A stretch of 18,895 nt of DNA from Clostridia bacterium (GCA_900754695.1 CAAEDU010000058.1:1-18895), one strand, 5' to 3'; shown: positions 1 to 9,501, counted from the stretch's first letter. Program-made: numbers and translations. Notes: generated from the letters alone by a model not told the origin.

Positions 1-42
1 CGTCGTTGTCAAGGGCGCGAAAAATTTTGCAGGCAACGCCTT

Positions 43-170
43 GCAAATTTTTTCGGCGGGGTTCCTTGACAAAACGAGCGTATGGGGAAGAAAACAAGCA
101 ATAGTGCGGGGGTGTGGGGGTATGATACCCCCGCAAGCGAAATTTTTCGGCGCAATTCCTTGACAAAACG
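43..170. repeat. Two direct copies of a ~34-bp AT-rich repeat
   Basis: Copies lie at 43-76 and 137-170. Both read GC, a few bases, AAATTTTT, then CGGCG, then TTCCTTGACAAAACG. The TTGACA within them resembles a -35 box, but neither copy has a -10 box at 16-18 bp, so I do not call a promoter. Each copy is followed by one of the G-tract palindromes, so repeat and palindrome look like parts of one duplicated ~95-bp unit. Confidence 0.6.
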
Positions 171-255
171 GGTGTTTGAATGAGCTATAAACAAATAGCA
201 TGGGAGCGCGAGGGTATAATACCCTCGCAAGGGGGTGTGGGGGTGTTACCCCCAC
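107..255. repeat. Three related G/C-tract palindromes
   Basis: The first is GGGGGTAT-G-ATACCCCC at 116-132. The second is GCGAGGGTAT-A-ATACCCTCGC at 208-228, a perfect 10-bp arm on each side. The third is GTGGGGGT-GTT-ACCCCCAC at 237-255. The first two are followed by GCAAG or CGCAAG, and GGGGTGTGGGGGT occurs before the first and within the third. They look like diverged copies of one REP-like palindrome. None is followed by a T-run, so they are not ordinary terminators. Confidence 0.7.
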
Positions 256-444
256 TACACGGAGTGAAAATGAACGAGAGAGCGGATAGTTTTCATTGAA
301 AACGCGGAGCGAACGAGTGTCTCCGCATTTTCACGACATGATAAGGAGCGATCGCGCGACAGGCGAGCCGACCGCCGAGGAGCGGCGTACGGCGACGAAC
401 ACGCGCGGATCGCGACGCGGGTGGGGCGTCCTTGTGAAGAACAC

Positions 445-488
445 TTATTCGAAGCGTCCCCGAGCATGATGTTTCTCTTTCGGAGACG
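445..488 (+). repeat. Bulged-hairpin repeat, copy 1 (degenerate)
   Basis: This is the most diverged of four copies of a short repeat whose best form is TATTC-G-AAG-loop-CTT-GAATA, a hairpin with one bulged G. Here the left arm TTATTCGAAGCG is intact, but the right arm has changed to CCCCGAGCA and pairs poorly. Like copy 2 it ends in TTTCGGAGACG, so copies 1 and 2 are direct repeats about 89 bp apart. Confidence 0.5.
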
Positions 489-533
489 GTCTAACGAAAA
501 CTCCGAGTGAGCGTTGCCTGACACGACGTTATC

Positions 534-578
534 TTATTCGGAGTGTATTTGAGTACGATGTGCCCATTTTCGGAGACG
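534..578 (+). repeat. Bulged-hairpin repeat, copy 2
   Basis: It reads TTATTCGGAGTG then TATTTGAGTA, then GATGTGCCCATTTTCGGAGACG. The arms TATTC and GAGTA pair with one G-T wobble, with the same bulged G as the other copies. The 3' end runs directly into copy A of the 300-nt structured element. The sequence GATGTGYCCATTT after the hairpin is shared with copy 3 at 9307. Confidence 0.6.
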
Positions 579-871
579 AAATTACGCGCCGCTCAGCCAA
601 ACTTGCACAGCGGGCGCTTGCGCCTGCTCTTGCAAGTCGCGGCGCGTCCCGCGACCTCGCAAGCAAGACGGAAAATTAAGTAGACACGGGCTCGGTGCGC
701 GTCGAGTCGCCCTCCTCGCCCCGCGAGGGGTGCTCAATTAGTACCGGTATCCGCTTGGTTATGTGGGTGCGATCACCAAAATTTTGGGTAAAGTCCAAAA
801 GTAAGTTCCGCATTTTGGGAGACGAGAACTCTATTCCGAGTGGGGGAGGAGTCCCGGAGGGGAGGAGGGGG
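568..871 (+). ncRNA. Structured ~300-nt element, copy A (candidate non-coding RNA)
   Basis: This segment matches, in the same order over 304 nt, a 300-nt segment on the other strand at 10589-10888. Shared blocks include AATTACGCGCCGCTCAGCCAA (580-600, given here only in part), ATTAAGTAG with CACGGGC (675-691), GGTTATGT with GGTGCGAT (757-773), and a G/A-only tract (842-871). Near the 5' end a nested helix forms: CGCGCCGC (585-592) with GCGGCGCG (639-646), then ACTTGCA (601-607) with TGCAAGT (631-637), then a GC-rich cap (610-627). TCAGCCAA (593-600) stays unpaired on one side. The copies differ in the inner helix but keep the pairing, which argues for a folded RNA or single-stranded DNA. No protein frame is conserved. 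Promoter, exact ends and family are unknown. Confidence 0.65.
842..871 (+). other. Conserved polypurine tract at the 3' end of copy A
   Basis: Apart from three bases TCCC, the 30 bases are only G and A, with several GGAGG-like runs. The equivalent tract in copy B is at 10589-10619 on the minus strand, with TCCC replaced by GCCC. It could form a G-quadruplex or pair with anti-Shine-Dalgarno sequence, but neither is shown. In copy B the last GGGGG can pair with CCCCC a few bases downstream; copy A lacks that partner. Confidence 0.5.
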
Positions 872-956
872 TCTCTTACTTCCATGTCAGAGAGCGGCAG
901 CTTATTTTTTCTTCGAGCACGCCGTACTCTTTGGGCGAGTTATTTGCATGTACAAG

Positions 957-983
957 AAACCCACGGCGTGATGCCGTGGGTTT
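957..983. terminator. Perfect 11-bp hairpin downstream of the ABC exporter
   Basis: AAACCCACGGC, loop GTGAT, GCCGTGGGTTT. Read on the minus strand it lies 28 bases after the stop of the exporter gene at 1011 and ends in TTTCTTG, so it is a plausible though weak terminator. Read on the plus strand it ends in TTTT. The CCCACGGC/GCCGTGGG arms also resemble hairpins found at the ends of some IS200/IS605-type elements, but no transposase gene is present. Confidence 0.55.
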
Positions 984-1010
984 TGAGCGAAAAGTGCCTT
1001 GCGCCTGCGA

Positions 1011-4247
<3,237 letters not shown>

Positions 4248-4309
4248 ACGCTGACCTTCTCTGCGGACGATTGGTTCCGCGCCCCCCGGATTTCCGCAAT
4301 TTTATGCGG

Positions 4310-4366
4310 TGACATAACAACGAATTGTAAACATAGACATTATACTTAATTCATACTGTTATGTCA
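4310..4366. promoter_or_regulatory. Widely spaced 10-bp inverted repeat over the exporter promoter
   Basis: TGACATAACA at 4310-4319 and its exact reverse complement TGTTATGTCA at 4357-4366. One half overlaps the -35 box and the other lies just past the expected transcription start, 47 bp centre to centre, close to a whole number of helical turns. This is a good candidate operator for a repressor that loops or binds cooperatively. An RNA fold is less likely because only one half is transcribed. Confidence 0.5.
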
Positions 4367-4367
4367 A
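4339..4367 (-). promoter_or_regulatory. Consensus promoter of the first ABC exporter
   Basis: On the minus strand TTGACA (4367-4362), a 17-bp spacer and TATAAT (4344-4339): both boxes match the sigma-A consensus exactly. The start of transcription should be near 4332, leaving an untranslated leader of about 85 bases before the ATG at 4247. So perfect a promoter suggests control mainly by repression, consistent with the dyad around it. Confidence 0.85.
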
Positions 4368-4396
4368 CGCGCAGAGACAAAGGTTAAGTTTTTTTT

Positions 4397-4415
4397 GCGC
4401 CGCCCGAGGCGGCGC
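4397..4415. other. GC-rich hairpin between the divergent promoters
   Basis: GCGCCGCC-CGA-GGCGGCGC, preceded on the plus strand by eight T. Neither strand has a T-run after the hairpin, so it is not a standard intrinsic terminator, and it lies between two divergent promoters where none is needed. Role unknown. Confidence 0.5.
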
Positions 4416-4459
4416 ACCGTGTTTCCTTTGGCGAGTGTTTCCGCGCGTGTGTTTTACGC

Positions 4460-4488
4460 TTGATTACATCGGACGGAAATGTTAAAAT
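4460..4488 (+). promoter_or_regulatory. Promoter of the tcdA operon
   Basis: TTGATT (4460-4465), 17-bp spacer, TAAAAT (4483-4488). It would start transcription near 4495, about 35 bases before the GTG start of tcdA. Confidence 0.7.
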
Positions 4489-4529
4489 AGCTTGAAATCA
4501 TCGCACGTTTTCGTGCACGGAGGGCAAAA

Positions 4530-5228
4530 GTGAAGGGCAAATTTTCTTCGCGCACCGAAGCGCTCATCGGAAAGGCGGGGGTGGACGCTCTCGCGCGTTC
4601 GTCCGTGCTCGTGTGCGGGCTTGGCGGCGTGGGCGGATATGCGCTCGAAGCGCTCGCGCGGGCGGGCGTGGGCAGGCTGGGGCTCCTGGACGGCGATGTC
4701 GTCGACGGGAGCAACCTTAACCGCCAGATCCTCGCCACCGAGCTCTCCGTGGGGGAGAAAAAGACAGCCGTCGCGGCGGCGAGAGTGCGCTCCGTCAACC
4801 CGGAGTGCAAGGTGGACATCTATGACCTTTTCTATCTCCCTGAGACTGCGGACGGGGTGGATCTTTCCCTCTACGATCTGGTGATAGACGCCGTGGACAC
4901 CGTCGCGGCGAAGGTGGAGCTCATCTGCCGCGCTAAGGCGCAAAACGTCAAAATCGTGAGTTCAATGGGCACAGGCAACAAATTAAGTGCCGATTTTGTC
5001 ATCAAAGACATTTCCGAGACATCCGTCTGTCCGCTTGCGAGGGCGGTCAGGAAAGCGCTCCGCGAGAGGGGGATCGCAAGCGGCGTCCCCGTGCTGTTTT
5101 CCCGGGAAGCGCCCCGTGAAGGTGCGGGCAGGACGCCCGCCAGCATCTCCTATGTCCCCGCCGTCGCGGGGCTGAGGCTCGCGGAGTTCGTCATCAGGGA
5201 TATCCTTGCCGAGGCGGGGGTGCGTTGA
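4530..5228 (+). CDS. tcdA: tRNA threonylcarbamoyladenosine dehydratase (TcdA/CsdL, ThiF-E1-like)
   Basis: A 232-residue E1-like protein. In E. coli this family uses ATP to close threonylcarbamoyladenosine at position 37 of ANN-decoding tRNAs into its cyclic form. Visible here are the nucleotide-binding motif GLGGVGGYALEAL near residue 30, the adenylation motif DGDVVDGSNLNRQ near residue 52-64, and the family-typical block SVCPLARAVRKALRERGI in the C-terminal half. The GTG start is chosen because GGAGGG (4519-4524) lies six bases ahead. It is somewhat shorter than the E. coli protein. Its TGA overlaps the ATG of the next gene by one base, so it heads an operon of tRNA/rRNA-related genes with the methyltransferase and dtd. 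A generic ThiF-family enzyme is the alternative but fits less well. Confidence 0.88.
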   Translation: MKGKFSSRTEALIGKAGVDALARSSVLVCGLGGVGGYALEALARAGVGRLGLLDGDVVDGSNLNRQILATELSVGEKKTAVAAARVRSVNPECKVDIYDLFYLPETADGVDLSLYDLVIDAVDTVAAKVELICRAKAQNVKIVSSMGTGNKLSADFVIKDISETSVCPLARAVRKALRERGIASGVPVLFSREAPREGAGRTPASISYVPAVAGLRLAEFVIRDILAEAGVR

Positions 5229-6488
5229 TGAGCGTTTTCGACGGTGAGATGAAGATCCGCGTCTCGGCGGCGAGCGGGACGGAAGCGGTGTTGAAGCGCG
5301 AACTCATCGCGCTCGGCTATGACCCGGGCGGCGCCGTTCAGGGCAGGGTGGACTTTGCGGGAGATATGCGCGACGTCGCGCGCGCGAACATCTTCCTGCG
5401 CACGGCGGGACGGGTGCGCGTGGTGCTGGCGGAGTTCCACGCGCGCACTTTCGACGAGCTTTATGAGGGGATGCGCGCTCTGCGGGTGAAGGAGATCTTC
5501 CCCCGCGACGCGGCTGTCGCCGTGAGCGCCAAGAGCGCGAAAAGCGCGCTGTTTTCCCTCCGCGACATACAGAAGATAAGCAAAAAAGCGATCGCGGACG
5601 AGTGGGGCTGCGGAATACGGCAGGATGGAGGAGCGCGGGGAAAGATACGACCTCGAGGTGAGCGTGCTCTCCGACGTCGTCTCCGTCACGCTGGACACCT
5701 CGGGTGCGGGGCTGCACAAGCGCGGCTATCGAGTCAAACTCGGCGAGGCGCCCATCCGCGAGACTTTGGCGGCGGCGATGTTGCTCCTCTCAGTCTGGCG
5801 GGGGGAGCGACCCTTCCTCGACCCGTTCTGCGGCTCGGGCACCATCCCCATAGAAGCCGCGCTCATAGGGACGAACACCGCGCCCGGTCTCGGGCGGGCG
5901 TTCTCTTTCGAGAGGTTCGCCCTCGCTCCGCCCGTCTCGGAGAGTGTGAGAAGGGAGGCGGAGGAGCTGATCGTCCGTGACGCGGCGCTGCGCATACGCG
6001 GCGGCGACATTTCCCCCGACGCGGTAAAACTCGCCCGCGAGCACGCCGCGCGTGCGGGCATGGAGAAACACATCCATTTCCAGGTGCAGGACGCGAGGGA
6101 GATGTCCTCGCGGTTCGCGCACGGCGTCATCGTCACCAATCCCCCTTACGGAGAGAGGTTGATGAAGGGGGCGGAGCTCTCCGCGCTCTATGCGGAGTTC
6201 GGCAAAGCCTTCCGCGCGCTGGACAAATGGAGCGCCTATGTCATCACGTCCTATCCCGCCTTCGAGAGAGATTTCGGCAGGCGGGCGGACAGGGTGAGAG
6301 TGCTTTACAATTCCGAGCTGGAGTGCAGATTTTATCGTTTCCTCGGCGCGCCGCCCGCGAGGCGTCCGAGAGGGGACGCGGAGGCGCTTGCGGCGGCGGT
6401 GTCCGCACGCGGCGAAAGCATCGGAGTGCGGAAAGAGGCGGGAGCGGAGAGCGCGCCTGCGGAAGAAAAAGGAGAAGATAAGATATGA
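5228..6488 (+). pseudogene. THUMP-domain rRNA methyltransferase (YpsC/RlmL-like), frameshifted
   Basis: The N-terminal part (from ATG 5228) matches the ferredoxin-like and THUMP half of the YpsC/RlmL family up to KKAIADE. The rest, in another frame, carries DTSGAGLHKRGYR, the SAM-binding DPFCGSGTIPIEAALI and the catalytic NPPYGERL. The frames join at GGGG (5604-5607): dropping one G gives ADEWAAEYGRMEERGERY, which matches family spacing, and a 419-residue product. Family members methylate guanine N2 in large-subunit rRNA; the target here is inferred. The last ~45 residues, rich in Ala and Glu, extend beyond B. subtilis YpsC. The gene overlaps tcdA by one base and dtd by four (ATGA). A sequencing or assembly error in the G-run, a recent mutation, or translational slippage are all possible. 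If real, the catalytic half would need its own start at ATG 5625. Confidence 0.85.
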
Positions 6489-6928
6489 GAGCGGTCATTC
6501 AGAGGACGTTCCGTTCCGTGCTGTCCGTGGACGGCGAGGTAAAAGGGGAGATAAAAAGCGGTCTCACCGTATTTCTTGCGGTGTGCCGCGGCGACACCGA
6601 GGAGCAGGCGGACTATTTCGCCCGCAAACTCGTGCGGCTCAGGGTCTTCCGCGACGAGAACGACAAGATGAACCGCAGCATCCTCGACGCGGGAGGGGAG
6701 ATCCTCCTCGTCTCGCAGTTTTCGCTGGCGGGGAAGCTCGGCAAAGGGCAGGGCAACCGCCCCGATTTCGGCAATGCGGAGGAGCCCGCGCGCGCCCGCG
6801 AACTCTATGAACGGGTGGTGAGCAAGGTGCGCGAGGAGGGCGTGACGGTGGCGACGGGCGTCTTCGGCGCGCATATGTTCATCGAGCAGGAGCAGGACGG
6901 ACCGCTCTCTTTCGTCTTCGAGTGCTGA
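6485..6928 (+). CDS. dtd: D-aminoacyl-tRNA deacylase
   Basis: A 147-residue protein, the normal length for bacterial Dtd, which removes D-amino acids (and glycine from tRNA-Ala) wrongly attached to tRNA. It starts MRAVIQR like most members. The active-site motif SQFSLAGKLGKGNRP-type is present as LVSQFSLAGK then GQGNRPDF (about residues 77-97), and the C-terminal motif appears as GVFGAHM with QDGPLSF, where most homologues have NDGPVT. The ATG overlaps the stop of the methyltransferase gene (ATGA), so it is translationally coupled. It closes the tcdA operon. I see no strong terminator behind it. Confidence 0.95.
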   Translation: MRAVIQRTFRSVLSVDGEVKGEIKSGLTVFLAVCRGDTEEQADYFARKLVRLRVFRDENDKMNRSILDAGGEILLVSQFSLAGKLGKGQGNRPDFGNAEEPARARELYERVVSKVREEGVTVATGVFGAHMFIEQEQDGPLSFVFEC

Positions 6929-7093
6929 CGGAGCACACATTGGCGGCGCTTCCCGCTCGGGCGGTTTGACGGGGCAAGACGCGGTCGTTTGCGGAGCGCG
7001 GAAAGGGCGGGAGGTGTGGCGGAGAGGAGTTTCGCGCCGCTCGGATATAGATAATAGTAAAAGACGTAATGTATTTTCTTTTTCCCGCTGCCG

Positions 7094-7122
7094 TTGACTT
7101 ATGTTGAAATGTAAGTTACAAT
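7094..7122 (+). promoter_or_regulatory. Promoter of the nitroreductase operon
   Basis: TTGACT (7094-7099), 17-bp spacer, TACAAT (7117-7122). Transcription would begin near 7129, about 26 bases before the ATG at 7155. The preceding stretch 6929-7090 is GC-rich, then AT-rich, and holds no gene I can support. Confidence 0.75.
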
Positions 7123-7154
7123 GAGCCTACATATAGGGCGACGCAAGGAGTATT

Positions 7155-7697
7155 ATGGAGTTTCACGAACTTTTGACAATACGCGAAAGCTGCCGCAGTT
7201 TCACGGGCGAGACCGTGAGCGAGGACGTCATGCACGAGCTCGTCGAGGCGGGCAGGCTCGCTCCTTCTGCGTGCAACTCGCAGCCGTGGAAGTTTTACAT
7301 CGTGACCGGTGGCGGCGAGAGGCTTGACAAGATGCGCAAGGCGGCGCAGATCGCGGGCAACAACAAGTTCGCGGCGGAAGCGGGCGCTTTCATCGTCGTC
7401 TTCCGCGAGAAGCCCAACTACTCCGAGCGCGTGGGGCAGGTGCTCTTCGGCAGAGAGTTTTCCGCAATAGACATCGGGCTCGCGGTGGAGAACATCGTGC
7501 TCGCGGCGGCGGAGAAGGGGCTGGGCACCTGCATCCTCGGGATGTTCACCGAGAGCGCCGTCAAGGAGTGCATCGGGCTCGCGAAGCGCGACAAGCGCAA
7601 AGTGGAGCTGGTCATCGCGGTCGGCGTGCCAAAAAACGCCGTCCCCCGCCCCAAGAAGCGTAAGGCGGAGAGCGAGATCGCGGTCTATCTCAAATGA
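7155..7697 (+). CDS. Nitroreductase-family flavoprotein
   Basis: A 180-residue single-domain protein of the FMN-dependent nitroreductase family, which reduces nitro compounds, quinones or related electron acceptors with NAD(P)H. The N-terminal FMN-phosphate motif is RESCRSF (about 11-17), followed by APSACNSQPWKFYIV (about 36-50) and the C-terminal glycine-rich AAAEKGLGTCILGMF region. Members normally form dimers with FMN at the interface. The real substrate cannot be told. AAGGAG (7145-7150) lies four bases before the ATG. The stop overlaps the start of the phosphatase gene by ATGA, so the two are co-translated. Confidence 0.9.
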   Translation: MEFHELLTIRESCRSFTGETVSEDVMHELVEAGRLAPSACNSQPWKFYIVTGGGERLDKMRKAAQIAGNNKFAAEAGAFIVVFREKPNYSERVGQVLFGREFSAIDIGLAVENIVLAAAEKGLGTCILGMFTESAVKECIGLAKRDKRKVELVIAVGVPKNAVPRPKKRKAESEIAVYLK

Positions 7698-8191
7698 GAG
7701 CAAAAAGGGACATGCCCTTCAGGGTGATGTTCGTTTGTTTCGGCAATATATGCCGTTCGCCGATGGCGGAGGCGCTCTTTCTCGACGCGGTGCGAGCGGC
7801 GGGAAGAGAGGATGACTTCGAGGCGGCGAGCGCGGCAACGGGCTGCGAAGAGGGTCGCCCGGTGCACCCGGGGACTGTGCGCGTGCTCGCGGAGCACGGC
7901 AAGAATTGTCCCGAGAGGCGCTCCGTGCTGCTCCGCGCGGAGGACGCCGAAAAGTATGATCTGTTCGTCGGCATGGACGGGCGCAACCTTAGAGCAATGC
8001 GCCGCATCCTTGGGGAAGATGCGGCGGGAAAGATACACGCGTTGATGGACTTCACGCCCTCACCGCGGGAGGTGGCGGACCCCTGGGAGACCGGGGATTT
8101 CGACGCGACTTACCGCGATGTGAGCGAAGGGGTCGCGGCGCTTGTAGGCAAACTCATCGGGGAAGAGAAAGATGAAACAAAAGATCAATAA
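7694..8191 (+). CDS. Low-molecular-weight protein-tyrosine phosphatase
   Basis: A 165-residue cytoplasmic phosphatase. The P-loop VCFGNICRSPMAE holds the nucleophile C15 and R21 (C-x5-R), and the general-acid motif ADPW lies in the C-terminal third, so the enzyme looks intact. Such proteins remove phosphate from tyrosine kinases that control capsule export, or from other phosphoproteins; no kinase or capsule gene is near, so the target is unknown. I take ATG 7694 because it overlaps the nitroreductase stop; ATG 7712 (MPFRVMFVC) is an alternative that begins nearer the usual start of the fold. The 3' end overlaps the next gene by 20 bases. Confidence 0.92.
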   Translation: MRAKRDMPFRVMFVCFGNICRSPMAEALFLDAVRAAGREDDFEAASAATGCEEGRPVHPGTVRVLAEHGKNCPERRSVLLRAEDAEKYDLFVGMDGRNLRAMRRILGEDAAGKIHALMDFTPSPREVADPWETGDFDATYRDVSEGVAALVGKLIGEEKDETKDQ

Positions 8192-8558
8192 GAAGGGCAA
8201 CACCGTGCTTGCGGTGGTGTGCCTCGTCATCGGGCTCGCGCTCATCGCGGGCGGGATCTACCTGCTCGCAACTGATAGCAACACAGTGACGGGCGGAGTG
8301 ATGCTGGGGCTCGGCGTGTTCATCGTCATGCTCTTTGCGTGCACGATGTATCTCATCGTCAACTTCGAGAAGCTGCAGCAGAAAGCCGAAGAGCGCGCCG
8401 AACAGGAGGCGGAACGCCGCCGTGCGGAGCGCAGGCTGGAGGCGGACAGGCTCAGATCGGAGCGCGCCGCCGCCCGCGGAGCGGAGCTCCCGTCCGCAAA
8501 GGACGCTCCCGACCAAACAGCGAAACATGATGATGACAACATCGAAAACGCAGGTTAA
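8172..8558 (+). CDS. Small membrane protein with charged coiled-coil tail, unknown function
   Basis: I do not recognise a family. The 128-residue product has a short basic N-terminus (KQKINKKGN), two hydrophobic helices (about 10-34 and 39-64) joined by a short polar turn, and a cytoplasmic-type tail (about 66-108) rich in E, R, A and Q that should form a coiled coil. The end is polar and acidic. The basic N-terminus suggests both ends face the cytoplasm. It overlaps the tyrosine phosphatase gene by 20 bases and ends inside the operon terminator, so it is the last gene of the nitroreductase operon. The overlap suggests coupled expression with the phosphatase; a functional link is only a guess. 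Confidence 0.8.
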   Translation: MKQKINKKGNTVLAVVCLVIGLALIAGGIYLLATDSNTVTGGVMLGLGVFIVMLFACTMYLIVNFEKLQQKAEERAEQEAERRRAERRLEADRLRSERAAARGAELPSAKDAPDQTAKHDDDNIENAG

Positions 8559-8580
8559 ACCCTGCGTTTTGTGTTTTTTT
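8545..8580 (+). terminator. Intrinsic terminator overlapping the end of the membrane-protein gene
   Basis: AAAACGCAGG (8545-8554), loop TTAAAC, CCTGCGTTTT (8561-8570), then GTGTTTTTTT. The stop codon TAA (8556-8558) lies in the loop, so the last codons of the gene form the left arm. Confidence 0.9.
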
Positions 8581-8594
8581 GAGGTGAAAACATC

Positions 8595-9281
8595 GTGGCG
8601 GACATAACGGCGGAACTGAAAAAACTTGCCGACGCGGACTTCCGCGCATTTCATTTGCACCTCATCCCCGGCGTTGAGCCCGAGAGCGTGCTCGGCGTGC
8701 GTATGCCCGCCCTCCGCGCCTTTGCAAAGGGCATGACCGAGGAGGAGAAGAGGGCGTTCCTCGCCGCGCTCCCGCACGGGACTTATGATGAGAATGTCCT
8801 GCATTCCCTCATCCTCAGCGGCATAAGGGACTTCGACGAAGCGAAGCGCGAAGTCGCGCGCTTTCTGCCATATGTGGATAATTGGGCGGTGTGCGACGCC
8901 CTTGCGCCCAAAGCCTTTGGCAGGGCGGCGAACGGCGCTCGTGTGCGGGAGTTCGCATATGAGTGCACTCTGAGCTCTCACCTCTACACCGCGCGCTTCG
9001 GGCTGAATTGCCTGCGGATGTATTCTCTGGACGCCGCTTTCACTCCCGACGTTTTGGAAAGGGCGGCGGCGGTCTCCGGCAGTTATTATCTCGACATGGC
9101 GGCGGCGTGGTTCTTCTGCGACGCGCTCATTAAGAGGTGGGACGAGACCTTGCCCTATTTCGAGAGGGGCGCGCTCCCGCGCGAAGTGCACCTCAAAGCC
9201 GTTCGCAAAGCCATTGAAAGTTTCCGCGTCCCCGAGGAGCGAAAACTTCTCCTGCGCTCCCTTCCCGCGCCTGCGAAGTAG
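8595..9281 (+). CDS. DNA alkylation repair protein, AlkD-like
   Basis: A 228-residue protein built of helical HEAT-like repeats, matching the AlkC/AlkD family of DNA glycosylases that remove alkylated purines. Recognisable stretches are GVRMPALRAFAK (about 33-44), the YDENVLHSLILSGI helix pair, YVDNWAVCDALAPKAF (about 93-108), YYLDMAAAWFFCDAL and the late VHLKAVRKAIESFRV. The combination DNWAVCD and AAAWFFCDAL is typical of the AlkD-like subgroup found in gut Firmicutes. The GTG start is supported by GAGGTGA (8581-8587). The gene starts 15 bases after the preceding terminator T-run, so it may have its own weak promoter or depend on read-through. Confidence 0.88.
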   Translation: MADITAELKKLADADFRAFHLHLIPGVEPESVLGVRMPALRAFAKGMTEEEKRAFLAALPHGTYDENVLHSLILSGIRDFDEAKREVARFLPYVDNWAVCDALAPKAFGRAANGARVREFAYECTLSSHLYTARFGLNCLRMYSLDAAFTPDVLERAAAVSGSYYLDMAAAWFFCDALIKRWDETLPYFERGALPREVHLKAVRKAIESFRVPEERKLLLRSLPAPAK

Positions 9282-9306
9282 AAGGCAACCTTTTATAACG
9301 CGCACC

Positions 9307-9341
9307 TATTCGAAGTGTGCTTGAATACGATGTGTCCATTT
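9307..9341 (+). repeat. Bulged-hairpin repeat, copy 3 (best preserved)
   Basis: TATTCGAAG, TGTG, CTTGAATA forms a stem of eight pairs with a single bulged G and a four-base loop, followed by CGATGTGTCCATTT as in copy 2. It lies 26 bases after the AlkD-like gene. A second small hairpin, GGGCTT-TTTTT-AAGCCC (9350-9366), follows; its T-run is in the loop, so it is not a canonical terminator. Confidence 0.6.
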
Positions 9342-9389
9342 AATTTAATGGGCTTTTTTTAAGCCCGGGAGGGTTTGGAAAATTTACTA

Positions 9390-9418
9390 TTGAACTATTT
9401 TCGTTTGTGGGGTATAAT
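9390..9418 (+). promoter_or_regulatory. Promoter of the aldose epimerase gene
   Basis: TTGAAC (9390-9395), 17-bp spacer, TATAAT (9413-9418). Transcription would start near 9425, giving a leader of about 77 bases that contains GGCGGACGGCGG facing CCGCCGTC, able to form a small hairpin ahead of the ribosome binding site. Confidence 0.8.
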
Positions 9419-9501
9419 GGTGAGGACGGAGGGGAGCCTTCGTGCATATCTTGCCCGTGAGGGCGGACGGCGGATGCGCCGCCGTCATGATAAGGAGGAC
9501 T

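Larger units (their letters stand above)
1..445. other. Gene-free, palindrome-rich intergenic stretch
   Basis: No open frame here looks like a real protein: those present are short, low-complexity and lack good ribosome binding sites. The stretch is instead full of dyads. Besides the three palindromes listed separately there is GTTTTC-att-GAAAAC (289-303), GCGGAG with CTCCGC (304-309 and 321-326), and a wider pair GTGAAAATG (264-272) with CATTTTCAC (327-335) that encloses them. The last three could nest into one cruciform or RNA fold. I see no tRNA, rRNA or CRISPR array. Confidence 0.6.

Noticed and set aside
67..191. TTGACA boxes at 67-72 and 160-165 as promoters.
   Set aside because: No -10 box at a workable distance; the nearest TATAAA after the second is 20 bases away and no gene follows.
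4397..4415. Intrinsic terminator.
   Set aside because: The T-run precedes the hairpin on the plus strand and neither strand has T after it; it also lies between divergent promoters.
8154..9305. 383-codon minus-strand frame over the membrane-protein and AlkD-like genes.
   Set aside because: It runs antisense through two recognisable genes and across a terminator, with no domain.
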